Source: Stutzerimonas stutzeri TS44 (GTDB taxonomy: Bacteria; Pseudomonadota; Gammaproteobacteria; Pseudomonadales; Pseudomonadaceae). From it: a stretch of DNA of 64,000 nucleotides. Shown here piece by piece: positions 50,505-58,888 of this stretch. How positions within the stretch are numbered: position 1 is the stretch's first letter; each line of letters begins with the position of its first letter. The notes under the pieces are model-generated. The model had not been told where the DNA came from. It saw only the letters and a program-made list of their open reading frames with translations, and searched no databases. The stretch is taken from contig AJXE01000001.1 in NCBI GenBank assembly GCA_000263395.1, positions 310,001-374,000 of the forward strand, in the 5' to 3' direction. A program made the position numbers and the translations under genes.

Positions 50505-53096
50505 ATGATCAACGTCGATCTGCAACAGCTGGTACAGGCGCTGGACGCCGAGACCAAGCGCGATCTGGAAGGCGCAGCCCAACGCTGCGTGGTACGGGGC
50601 GGCAGCAAGGTTCTCGTCGAGGACCTGCTGCTCGGCCTGCTCGAGCGTTCCGATGGATTGCTCAAGCGAGCCTTGCTGGATGCCGAAGTGGATGCCGGCG
50701 CGCTGGCGCAGGCGCTGCAACCGCGCGGCGAGCACAGCGAATCGCGCAACCCGGTGTTTTCCACCGAACTGGTGCAATGGCTACAGGATGCCCTGCTGGT
50801 GGCGAGCCTGGAGCTGGGGCAGAGCCAGATCGACCAGGCTGCGCTGATCCTCGCCCTGCTGCGCAATCCGCTGCGCTATGCCGGCAGCCATTACCAGCCA
50901 TTGCTGGCCCGACTGGATGCCGAGCGCCTGCGCGACTTCTCCCTCAGCCAGCAGCCGCAGGCCGCGAACGGCAAGCCGGCCGCCGGTGGCGAGTCGAACC
51001 TGGCGCGCTTTACCCACAACTTCACCCAGCAGGCCCGCGACGGCAAGCTCGACCCGGTGCTCTGCCGCGACTCGGCGATCCGCCAGATGATCGACATCCT
51101 TGCCCGGCGGCGGAAGAACAATCCGATCGTGGTCGGCGAGGCTGGGGTCGGCAAGACCGCCATCGTCGAAGGCCTGGCGCTGCGCATCGCCGCCGGCGAA
51201 GTGCCTGCGGCACTCAAGGGCGTCGAGCTGCTCTGCCTCGACCTCGGCCTGCTGCAGGCCGGTGCCAGCGTGAAGGGCGAATTCGAACGCCGTCTGCAGG
51301 GGGCGATCGACGAGGTGAAAGGCTCGCTGAAGCCGATCATCCTGTTCATCGACGAGGCGCACACGCTGATCGGCGCCGGCGGCCAGGCCGGCAGTGGCGA
51401 TGCCGCCAACCTGCTCAAGCCCGCCCTGGCGCGCGGCGAGCTGCGCACCATCGCGGCGACGACCTGGAGCGAGTACAAGAAATACTTCGAGAAGGACCCG
51501 GCACTGGCCCGGCGCTTCCAGCCGGTGCAACTGCACGAGCCGAGCGTTCCGGAAGCCGTCACCATCCTGCGCGGGTTGGCGCCGGTCTACGAAAAGAGCC
51601 ACGGCATCTACCTGCGCGACGATGCGGTCACGGCCGCCGCCGAACTGTCGGCACGCTACCTGGCCGGCCGGCAGCTGCCGGACAAGGCCGTCGACGTGCT
51701 GGATACCGCCTGCGCGCGGGTGCGCATCAGCCTAGCCGCTGCGCCCGAGGCGCTGGAACGCCTGCGTGGCGAGGTAGCCGAAGGTGAGCGCCAGCGTGAA
51801 GCCATGCGCCGCGATCTGGCCGCCGGCCTGCCGGTCGACACGGCTGCCCTGAAGCGGCTGGAGCAACGCCTGATCGTGGCGGGGGGCGAGATCGAGCTGC
51901 TCGAATCTCGTTGGGCCAAGCAGCGCCAGCTCGCCGAGTGCCTGCTCGACCTGCGCAAACGCACCGCCGAAGCGCGCAGCGATGCGAACGAGAGCGGCGA
52001 GGCCCCATCGCTCGATGAGCTGGAGGCCGAGCTGCGCGCCGTGCAGACCGCACTTGCCGCAGCCCAGGCCCAGCAGCGACTGGTCAGCCATGAGGTCTGC
52101 CCGCGCCTGGTGGCCGAGGTGATCAGCCACTGGACCGGCGTGCCGCTGGCGCAGCTGGCCCGGGAGCACAATGCGCAGGTCGCCAACTTCGCCGCCGATC
52201 TTCGCGCCCGGGTGCGTGGACAGGAACAGGCCGTCGAAGCGCTGGATCGTGCCATGCGCGCGGCAGCGGCCGGGCTGAACAAACCCGACGCTCCGGTGGG
52301 CGTGTTCCTGCTGGTCGGCCCCAGCGGTGTCGGCAAGACCGAAACCGCCCTCGCTCTGGCCGACCTGTTGTACGGCGGCGAGCGTTTCCTCACCACCATC
52401 AACATGTCCGAATTCCAGGAGAAGCATAGCGTTTCCCGCCTGATCGGCGCGCCTCCGGGTTATGTCGGCTACGGCGAAGGCGGCATGCTCACCGAAGCGG
52501 TACGGCAGAAGCCCTACTCGGTGATCCTGCTCGACGAGGTGGAGAAGGCCGATCCGGATGTGATGAACGTCTTCTATCAGATCTTCGACAAGGGCGTGGC
52601 GAATGACGGCGAAGGTCGCGAGATCAACTTCCGCAACACGCTGATCCTGATGACCAGCAACCTTGCCAGCGAACGCATCGCCAGTTTCTGCGCGGCCGGG
52701 CAGCGGCCGGCGGCCGAGGATCTGGAACTGGCCATCCGCCCTCAGCTGTCGCAGCACTTCAAGCCGGCCCTGCTGGGGCGCATACGTGTGGTGCCCTACT
52801 ACCCGATCGCCGGCGAGGTGCTCGACGAGCTGGTCATACTCAAGCTGGCACGCTTCGGTGAGCGGTTGCAGCGGCGCCAGCTGCAGTTCAGCCACTGCCC
52901 GGCGTTGGTCACGCACCTCGCCGAGCGCTGCGGCGACAGCGACAGCGGTGCGCGCCTGATCGACCATCTGATCGAGCAGCACCTGCAACCGCTGGTGGTG
53001 GACCGCCTGCTCGATGCCATGGCCAGTGGCGAGCCGCTGCAGCGGGTGCATGCCACGCTGGATGGCGACGGCGCGCTGGTCTGTGAGCTCGCCTGA
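50505..53096 (+). CDS. tssH: T6SS AAA+ ATPase ClpV (TssH)
   Basis: Disassembles contracted TssBC sheaths. 863 aa from the ATG at 50505 (GGAAG six bases upstream); the ATG at 50499 is abutted by the ribosome site. The N domain (1-155) binds sheath. AAA-1 has Walker A GEAGVGKTAIVEG and Walker B ILFIDEAHTLIGAGG. A coiled-coil middle domain (about 400-520) follows. AAA-2 has Walker A GPSGVGKTETALAL, the pore loop GAPPGYVGYGEGG, and Walker B VILLDEVEKADP. It lacks ClpP-binding loops, as is normal in ClpV. Confidence 0.96.
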   Translation: MINVDLQQLVQALDAETKRDLEGAAQRCVVRGGSKVLVEDLLLGLLERSDGLLKRALLDAEVDAGALAQALQPRGEHSESRNPVFSTELVQWLQDALLVASLELGQSQIDQAALILALLRNPLRYAGSHYQPLLARLDAERLRDFSLSQQPQAANGKPAAGGESNLARFTHNFTQQARDGKLDPVLCRDSAIRQMIDILARRRKNNPIVVGEAGVGKTAIVEGLALRIAAGEVPAALKGVELLCLDLGLLQAGASVKGEFERRLQGAIDEVKGSLKPIILFIDEAHTLIGAGGQAGSGDAANLLKPALARGELRTIAATTWSEYKKYFEKDPALARRFQPVQLHEPSVPEAVTILRGLAPVYEKSHGIYLRDDAVTAAAELSARYLAGRQLPDKAVDVLDTACARVRISLAAAPEALERLRGEVAEGERQREAMRRDLAAGLPVDTAALKRLEQRLIVAGGEIELLESRWAKQRQLAECLLDLRKRTAEARSDANESGEAPSLDELEAELRAVQTALAAAQAQQRLVSHEVCPRLVAEVISHWTGVPLAQLAREHNAQVANFAADLRARVRGQEQAVEALDRAMRAAAAGLNKPDAPVGVFLLVGPSGVGKTETALALADLLYGGERFLTTINMSEFQEKHSVSRLIGAPPGYVGYGEGGMLTEAVRQKPYSVILLDEVEKADPDVMNVFYQIFDKGVANDGEGREINFRNTLILMTSNLASERIASFCAAGQRPAAEDLELAIRPQLSQHFKPALLGRIRVVPYYPIAGEVLDELVILKLARFGERLQRRQLQFSHCPALVTHLAERCGDSDSGARLIDHLIEQHLQPLVVDRLLDAMASGEPLQRVHATLDGDGALVCELA

Positions 53097-53097
53097 G

Positions 53098-54615
53098 ATG
53101 TCCGCGATGTTCAATCAGGTGCCACAGCCGCTGCGCTATGCCGAGGCCCTGCTGGGTCGCTTCGCCGGGCTGGCGCGCGCGGCGAATGCCGACAGTCTGC
53201 TCGGTGGGCTGGTGGAAACCGCGGCGCAGCTGAGTGACTGCCAGCTCAGCCAGCTCTATCTGCTGGACGCCACCCATACCCGCCTGACGCTCTCGGCCGA
53301 GTGGCACAACGGCCTGCTGCAGCCACGCGAAGCCACCAGTCTGCCGAGCGATTATGACGGTGAGCAGCTGCTGCAATACTGCCTGTGCCAGAACCAGACC
53401 CTCTGCCTCAGCGAACTGGACAGCAGCCTGCATGCTTCGGGTTTCCTGCCGGATAGCCCGAAACCGTGGCGCAGCCTGCTCTGCCTGCCGCTGCAGGACG
53501 AGCGGCAGCGCGTTGCCGGCCTGCTGCTGACGGCCAGTACCGAGTCGCGTGAGCTGCATGGCTTCAGCGGCTCGCTGGCTCAGCTCGGCGGCTTCGGCCT
53601 CGCCCAGCTGCATCTGCTCCAGCGCCTGCGCGCGCCCGGCAGCACCGCGCCGCCCGCCGCACCGGTCAGCCCCTGTGCCAGCGGTTACGGCCTGATCGGC
53701 GACAGCCCACGCATGCGCGCGGTCTACCAGTTGATCGGCAAGGTGCTGCACAGCCCGGTCAATGTGCTGCTCACCGGTGAGACCGGCACCGGCAAGGAAC
53801 TGGTGGCGCGCGCCATTCACGATTGCGGGTTTCGCCGCAGCAAGCCCTTCATCGTGCAGAACTGCGCTTCGCTGCCTGAGCAGCTTTTGGAAAGTGAGCT
53901 GTTCGGCTACCGCAAGGGCGCCTTCACCGGCGCCGACCGCGACCGCAGCGGCCTGCTCGATGCGGCGAACGGCGGCACGCTGTTTCTCGACGAAATCGGT
54001 GACATGCCATTGCTGCTGCAGGCCAAGCTGCTGCGCGTGCTGCAGGAAGGCGAAGTGCGCCCGCTGGGCTCCACCGAAACCCACAAGATCGACGTGCGCA
54101 TCGTCGCCGCCACCCACCGTGACCTGCGCAGCCAGGTGGAGAACGGCCTGTTTCGCGAGGATCTGTTCTACCGCCTCTCGCACTTCCCCATCGAACTGCC
54201 GCCGCTGCGCGAGCGTGACGAGGACATCCTGCGCCTGGCCCGGCATTTCGCCGACAAGGCCTGCGCTTTTCTCCAGCGCGATCTGTGTCGCTGGTCCGAC
54301 GCCGCGCTCGAGCGTCTGGCAGGCTATGCCTTCCCCGGCAACGTGCGGGAATTGAAAGGGCTGGTGGAGCGCGCCGTGCTGCTCTGCGAGGGCGGTGAGC
54401 TGCTACCGGAACACTTCAATCTGCATGTGGAGGCGAGCCTGGACAGCAGCCTGAACCTGCGCGAACGCATGGAGCGGGTCGAACGCAGCCTGCTCATGGA
54501 TTGCCTGCGCAAGAACGGCGGCAACCAGAGCCAGGCCGCCCGTGAACTCGGCCTGCCGCGGCGCACGCTGCTGTATCGCATGGAACGGCTGAATATCAGC
54601 CCGGCCGATCTCTGA
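53098..54615 (+). CDS. T6SS sigma-54 activator (Sfa/VasH-type)
   Basis: 505 aa; the counterpart of sfa2 (PA1663) in HSI-2 and of VasH. The ATG at 53098 follows the clpV stop by one base. The N-terminal half (about 20-190) is a GAF-like sensor domain (LETAAQLS-type, [20 protein letters not shown]). The AAA+ domain has GETGTGKE, the GAFTGA loop ([15 protein letters not shown]) and [14 protein letters not shown] Fis-type HTH follows ([20 protein letters not shown]). It lacks a receiver domain, so it is not a phosphorelay regulator. With GAFTGA intact it should drive RpoN-dependent expression of T6SS genes, possibly hcp/vgrG elsewhere. Confidence 0.93.
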   Translation: MSAMFNQVPQPLRYAEALLGRFAGLARAANADSLLGGLVETAAQLSDCQLSQLYLLDATHTRLTLSAEWHNGLLQPREATSLPSDYDGEQLLQYCLCQNQTLCLSELDSSLHASGFLPDSPKPWRSLLCLPLQDERQRVAGLLLTASTESRELHGFSGSLAQLGGFGLAQLHLLQRLRAPGSTAPPAAPVSPCASGYGLIGDSPRMRAVYQLIGKVLHSPVNVLLTGETGTGKELVARAIHDCGFRRSKPFIVQNCASLPEQLLESELFGYRKGAFTGADRDRSGLLDAANGGTLFLDEIGDMPLLLQAKLLRVLQEGEVRPLGSTETHKIDVRIVAATHRDLRSQVENGLFREDLFYRLSHFPIELPPLRERDEDILRLARHFADKACAFLQRDLCRWSDAALERLAGYAFPGNVRELKGLVERAVLLCEGGELLPEHFNLHVEASLDSSLNLRERMERVERSLLMDCLRKNGGNQSQAARELGLPRRTLLYRMERLNISPADL

Positions 54616-54827
54616 TGCAGCACGCACGCCCAGGCACGCGCCGCATCGGCGCCGACATCCGCAACCGCGCGGACATATCTGACCGTCTGCGCGTTTCAAC
54701 AGCATCCGGCGGATGTTCTGTGAACCGGATCACCTGCCAGACACCACAACTGAACTTCAATGTGCCGCCCGTGCCGCGCCGCCAGGCGCACCTCGCTCCC
54801 CACACACGACTTCAAGGAGGAAATCGC
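54616..54827. other. Non-coding gap after the sigma-54 activator gene
   Basis: About 210 bases inside the T6SS cluster. I see no gene and no -24/-12 element. AAGGAGG at its end is the ribosome site of the small lipoprotein. It is the longest gap in the second half of the cluster and could hold an internal promoter. Confidence 0.4.
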
Positions 54828-54962
54828 GTGCCCGTGCGCTATTACGCCCTCGTTTCGCTCATCGCCGCCGCGCTGCTCGCCGGTTGCTCCGGCAACTACA
54901 GATTCGACGATGACCACTATCGCCCGCTGGGTGATCCGCAAGCCTTGAATCGCGGCCAGTAA
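54828..54962 (+). CDS. Small T6SS lipoprotein (OrfX position)
   Basis: 44 aa starting with GTG at 54828, preceded by a near-perfect AAGGAGG. It has a short basic start and hydrophobic core (YYALVSLIAAALLAGC) with lipobox LAGC, Cys20. The mature peptide is only about 25 residues and acidic/polar (SGNYRFDDDHYRPLGDPQAL). Its place between the activator and the fha gene corresponds to orfX (PA1664) of P. aeruginosa HSI-2. Residue 2 of the mature chain is Ser, so sorting to the outer membrane is likely. Function unknown. Confidence 0.75.
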   Translation: MPVRYYALVSLIAAALLAGCSGNYRFDDDHYRPLGDPQALNRGQ

Positions 54963-54982
54963 CCGCAAGGAGCGACACGACC

Positions 54983-56179
54983 ATGGAACTGGTCTTCGAT
55001 ATGGTGGGCGCCCAGCAATTCGTGCCCGGGCTGCTGACCACCAAAACCTTCAAGCAGGCCGGCGGCGTGATCGGCCGCGCAGAGGGCTGCGACTGGGTGA
55101 TCCCCGACCGCAAGCGCGTTCTCTCCGGGCGTCACGCGGTGATCAGCTATCGCGACGGCGCGTTCTTCCTCACCGATACCAGCAGCAACGGCATCCAGCT
55201 CAAGGACAGCGGCGCCAGCCTGGTCAAGGACCAGCCACAGCGCATCGAGCATGGCAGCGTCTACTGCCTGGGCGACTTCGAGATCCGCGCCCGGCTGATC
55301 CAGGACCCGGCGCTGTTCGAAGGCGACATCGGTCGCCCGCAACCGGCTGGCAGCATCATCCCCGACGACGCCTTTCTCGACCTCGATCCACTGGTGGCCA
55401 TGGAACAGCAGGAGCGCATCTATGCCGAGGTCGACGACCTCGATCTGGCGCTGGTGGCGCCACAACGCCAGGCCCAGCAGCGCGACTACGCCCGCATCGA
55501 CACCGAAAGCCTGCCGTTGCCGGAACTGGTCATGCCCGCGGCCGCGACCGCACCCAGGCGCGAACCAGAGCCTGAGCGCCTGCCGCCGTCGTTCTGGGAG
55601 CGTTTCGGCGAGGCGCTGGGCATCGAACTCGACGACCTCGACGAGGAGCAGCGCCAGGCTTTGGCGTTGAACGCCGCCCGCCTGCTCAAGCAGAGCGTCG
55701 GTGGCCTGCAGCAGAGCCTGCGCACCCGCAGCGAGCTGAAGAACGAGCTGCGCCTGGCGCTGACCACCGTGCAGAGCGCCGGCAACAACCCGCTCAAGCA
55801 CAGCGCCGATGCCGGCGAGGCCCTGAGCGCCCTGCTGCGCGGTGGCAAGCCCGGCCAGCTGTCGGCCGAACAGGCCATCGGCCGCGCCTTTCGCGATCTG
55901 CAGGCGCATCAGGTGGCACTGCTGGCCGCCAGCCGCGCGGCGGTGCAGGCGATGTTCGAACAGCTGGCACCGGAGCAGCTGGCGCTGCGTTTCGAACGGG
56001 AAGGCCGCAAGCCGCTGATCGCCACCGCCGGCAGCCGCTGGCGCGCCTATCGCCGGCTGCATCACAGCCTCGGCCAGGATGCCGACTGGAGCGAGCGCCT
56101 GTTCGCCCGCGACTTCGCCAAGACCTATGAAGAGCAGGTGCGCCTGATCGCCACGCTCGATTCTACCCATCAAGGATGA
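54983..56179 (+). CDS. tagH: T6SS FHA-domain protein (TagH/Fha)
   Basis: A forkhead-associated scaffold that binds phosphothreonine partners in the T6SS phosphorylation pathway. 398 aa. The FHA domain at about 20-105 has GVIGRAEGCDWVIPD, LSGRHAVISYRDG and DTSSNGIQL, i.e. the conserved GR, SxRH and (S)NG elements. After an acidic/Pro-rich linker, a C-terminal domain from about 205 (PPSFWERFGEALGIEL) ends in the FHA-type-VI C-terminal region (AKTYEEQVRLIAT). With the Stp/Stk pair downstream it forms the likely posttranslational switch. Counterpart of fha2 (PA1665). Confidence 0.92.
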   Translation: MELVFDMVGAQQFVPGLLTTKTFKQAGGVIGRAEGCDWVIPDRKRVLSGRHAVISYRDGAFFLTDTSSNGIQLKDSGASLVKDQPQRIEHGSVYCLGDFEIRARLIQDPALFEGDIGRPQPAGSIIPDDAFLDLDPLVAMEQQERIYAEVDDLDLALVAPQRQAQQRDYARIDTESLPLPELVMPAAATAPRREPEPERLPPSFWERFGEALGIELDDLDEEQRQALALNAARLLKQSVGGLQQSLRTRSELKNELRLALTTVQSAGNNPLKHSADAGEALSALLRGGKPGQLSAEQAIGRAFRDLQAHQVALLAASRAAVQAMFEQLAPEQLALRFEREGRKPLIATAGSRWRAYRRLHHSLGQDADWSERLFARDFAKTYEEQVRLIATLDSTHQG

Positions 56180-56183
56180 TCCC

Positions 56184-56666
56184 ATGCCTCGTCGCATCAC
56201 CCTGGCCATGCTGGCCTCGCTGCTCGTGCTGGGCGGCTGCTCGGCGCTGTCGCCGTACTCCAAACTGACCAAGCTGGACCTCGAGCTGCACGGCAGCGAC
56301 CGTCTCAACCCCGACCTCAACGGCCGGCCGTCGCCGATCGTGCTACGCCTGCTGGAGCTCAAGCATCCGGTGGCGTTCGAAAACGGCGACTTCTTCGCCC
56401 TTTACCAACGGCCCAAGGAAGCCCTGGCGCCGGACCTGGTGACCTCCGAGGAACTGGAACTGCGTCCCGGCGAGAGCCGTGAGCTGAAGCTCTCGGTGCA
56501 GGACGGCAGCCGCTACGTCGGCGTGCTGGCCGCCTACCGTGACCTGCCGGAAGCCAGCTGGCGCTACGTCATCGCCGTGCCGCCGCAAGAGCGCACCCGC
56601 GTCGCCCTGAGCCTGGACGAGCGCGGCATCGCGCTGTTCGACCCGCTCGCCGCAGAAGGAAAATAA
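56184..56666 (+). CDS. tssJ: T6SS outer-membrane lipoprotein TssJ
   Basis: Anchors the TssJLM membrane complex to the outer membrane. 160 aa with signal peptide and lipobox LGGC, Cys19. The beta-sandwich body shows LTKLDLELHGSDRLNPDLNG, RPSPIVLRLLELKHPVAFEN, FFALYQRPKEAL and the C-terminal RTRVALSLDERGIAL. SPIVLRLLELK and the L1 loop are TssJ hallmarks. It starts 4 bases after the fha stop and is followed 2 bases later by tssK. Confidence 0.93.
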   Translation: MPRRITLAMLASLLVLGGCSALSPYSKLTKLDLELHGSDRLNPDLNGRPSPIVLRLLELKHPVAFENGDFFALYQRPKEALAPDLVTSEELELRPGESRELKLSVQDGSRYVGVLAAYRDLPEASWRYVIAVPPQERTRVALSLDERGIALFDPLAAEGK

Positions 56667-56668
56667 GC

Positions 56669-58000
56669 ATGAGCCTGCACAAGGTTGTCTGGCAGGAAGG
56701 CATGCTGCTGCGTCCGCAGCACTTCCAGCAGAGCGATCGCTACTACGATCACCAACTCAAGGCGCGCACCCAGAAGCTGGGCAGCTACGCCTGGGGCTTC
56801 TTCAACCTGGAGATCGACCGCCAGTTCCTCAACATGGGCAAGCTGGTGCTCAGCCAGGCCAGCGGCATCCTCCCGGACGGCACGCTGTTCGAGCTGGGCA
56901 GCGAGCGCGAGCCACTGGCGCTGGACATCCCGCCGAACACCGGCAGCACACCGGTCTATCTCGCATTGCCGCTGGTCACCGGTAACCACATCGAGACCCG
57001 CCGCCCTGAACAGAAGGACGTGCTGGCGCGCTACACCGCCCATGAGCTGGAGGTCGCTGATTCCAATGCCGGCGACAGCAGCACCAGCCAGGTCAGCACC
57101 GGCCTGCCGGATTTCCGCCTGCTGCTGGGCGAACAGCAGAGCGACCAGGCCTACGTGAAGCTGCAGCTGTGCGAGGTGCTGGACACCACGCCGGACGGGG
57201 TCATCAGCCTCGACCCCGAGTTCATCCCCACCTACGTCAACTTCCAGGCTTCCGGCTATCTGCTGTCGTGCCTGAAGGAAGTAATCAGCATGCTCGCTCA
57301 CCGCGGCGACACCCTCGCCGAGCGCATCAGTGCCACCGGCAAGGTGGGTGGCGCCGAGGTCGGCGACTTCATGATGCTGCAGCTGATCAACCGTCACGAA
57401 CCGGTGCTGCGTCACTACCTCGGCGTGGAACAGGTGCATCCGGAGCAGATCTACCGCGATCTGCTTGGCCTGCTCGGCGAGCTGGCGACCTTCTCCAGCG
57501 AGAGCAAGCGCCCGCGCCTGGACGGTCGTTACCAGCACAGTGACCAGGGCGCGAGCTTCCGCAAGCTGATGGACGCGATCCGCCAGGTGCTGTCGATGGT
57601 GCTCGAACAGCACGCCATCGAACTGCTGCTGCAGCAGCGCCAGTACGGCATCCAGGTATCGCCACTGCACGATCACAAGCTGCTCGGCACGGCGTCCTTC
57701 GTGCTCGCCGCCAGCGCCCAGTGCGATTCGGAAACCCTGCGCACGCGGCTGCCGGCGCACCTGAAGATCGGCCCGGTGGAGCGCATCCGCCAGCTGGTCA
57801 ACCTGCATCTGCCGGGCATCCGCCTCAAGCCGCTGCCGGTGGCGCCGCGGCAGATTCCCTTCCATGCCGGCAAGACCTATTTCGCGCTGGAGCTCAGCGC
57901 CGAGGACCAGGCGCAACTGGAGCGTTCCGGCGGCTTTGCCTTCCATGTGTCCGGTGACTTCGCCGGGCTCGAACTGAAATTCTGGGCGGTCAGGGACTGA
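56669..58000 (+). CDS. tssK: T6SS baseplate-membrane connector TssK
   Basis: A trimeric adaptor joining the baseplate to TssL/TssM. 443 aa, the expected size. Opening KVVWQEGMLLRPQHFQQSDR is diagnostic, then YAWGFFNLEIDRQFLNMGKL and ILPDGTLFELG. The C-terminal head has LVNLHLPGIRLKPLPVAPRQ and IPFHAGKTYFALEL. Cytoplasmic, no membrane segment. It lies between tssJ and tssL, as in most clusters. Confidence 0.96.
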   Translation: MSLHKVVWQEGMLLRPQHFQQSDRYYDHQLKARTQKLGSYAWGFFNLEIDRQFLNMGKLVLSQASGILPDGTLFELGSEREPLALDIPPNTGSTPVYLALPLVTGNHIETRRPEQKDVLARYTAHELEVADSNAGDSSTSQVSTGLPDFRLLLGEQQSDQAYVKLQLCEVLDTTPDGVISLDPEFIPTYVNFQASGYLLSCLKEVISMLAHRGDTLAERISATGKVGGAEVGDFMMLQLINRHEPVLRHYLGVEQVHPEQIYRDLLGLLGELATFSSESKRPRLDGRYQHSDQGASFRKLMDAIRQVLSMVLEQHAIELLLQQRQYGIQVSPLHDHKLLGTASFVLAASAQCDSETLRTRLPAHLKIGPVERIRQLVNLHLPGIRLKPLPVAPRQIPFHAGKTYFALELSAEDQAQLERSGGFAFHVSGDFAGLELKFWAVRD

Positions 58001-58005
58001 GCGAC

Positions 58006-58887
58006 ATGATCAAGGAAATGGATTACGGACAGGACGACCGCACGGTCATCGTCAATCGAGCGGGAGAGGCCCCGGCACAGAGCCCGCTGACCGACTTCGA
58101 CACCCCGCCGCGCTTCGAGCAGCTGGAAGAGCGGATGATCTACGCCGCGCGCCTGCGCCCGGCGGAAACTTTCAACATCAGCCTCAATCCGCTGGTGGCC
58201 GCCGCCTCGCCGCTGCTGTCGGAAGTGGTGCGCTTCAAGCACAACCTGGAAAGCGAGGACCTACAGGCCCTGCACGGCCAGTTGAGCAGCGCGATCAAGC
58301 TGTTCGAGCATCGCGCGCTGCATGACGGCGCCGAAAGCAGCCAGGTGATGGTCGCGCGCTACGTGCTCTGCACCGTGCTCGACGAGGCCGTGGTGACCAC
58401 GCCCTGGGGCAACGAGAGCGAATGGTCGCAGATGAGCCTGCTGTCCTCCTTCCACAACGAGACCTTCGGCGGCGAGAAATTCTTCCAGCTGCTCGAACGG
58501 CTGTCGCGCAACCCGGTCAAGCACCTGCCGATGCTCGAGCTGATGTACCTCTGCCTGTCCCTAGGTTTCGAGGGCAAGTACCGCGTGCTGCCGCGCGGCA
58601 TGCTCGAACTGGAAGCGGTACGCGACAGCCTCTACCGGCAGATCCGGCAGATGCGCGGCGACATCCCGCGCGAGCTGTCGCCGCACTGGGAAGGCCTCAA
58701 GGACACCCGCCGGCGCCTGGTGCGCATCGTGCCCTGGTGGATGGTCGCGCTGTTCACCCTGATGTGCCTCGGGGTGATCTACGGCGGCTTCGCCTGGGTC
58801 CTCGGCGAACAACGCGAGACTGTGCTGCAGCCCTATCGCTCGCTGGACATGGATGCCGGCGGTTCCACCTTTTCAGGGATGAAATGA
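58006..58887 (+). CDS. tssL: T6SS inner-membrane protein TssL (DotU-like)
   Basis: 293 aa. The cytoplasmic DotU domain (about 60-235) has LNPLVAAASPLLSEVVRFKH, VARYVLCTVLDEAVVTTPWG, and NETFGGEKFFQLLERLSRNP. Also LELMYLCLSLGFEGKYRV. One C-terminal transmembrane helix (VPWWMVALFTLMCLGVIYGG) is followed by a short periplasmic tail. There is no OmpA/peptidoglycan-binding domain, so it is the short form; another protein must supply cell-wall anchoring. The N-terminus has a stretch DRTVIVNRAGEAPAQ of unknown role. Confidence 0.95.
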   Translation: MIKEMDYGQDDRTVIVNRAGEAPAQSPLTDFDTPPRFEQLEERMIYAARLRPAETFNISLNPLVAAASPLLSEVVRFKHNLESEDLQALHGQLSSAIKLFEHRALHDGAESSQVMVARYVLCTVLDEAVVTTPWGNESEWSQMSLLSSFHNETFGGEKFFQLLERLSRNPVKHLPMLELMYLCLSLGFEGKYRVLPRGMLELEAVRDSLYRQIRQMRGDIPRELSPHWEGLKDTRRRLVRIVPWWMVALFTLMCLGVIYGGFAWVLGEQRETVLQPYRSLDMDAGGSTFSGMK

Positions 58888-58888
58888 G

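Noticed and set aside
54616..54827. A sigma-54 promoter in the gap after the activator gene
   Set aside because: No TGGC...TTGC arrangement with the required GG-GC spacing was found.
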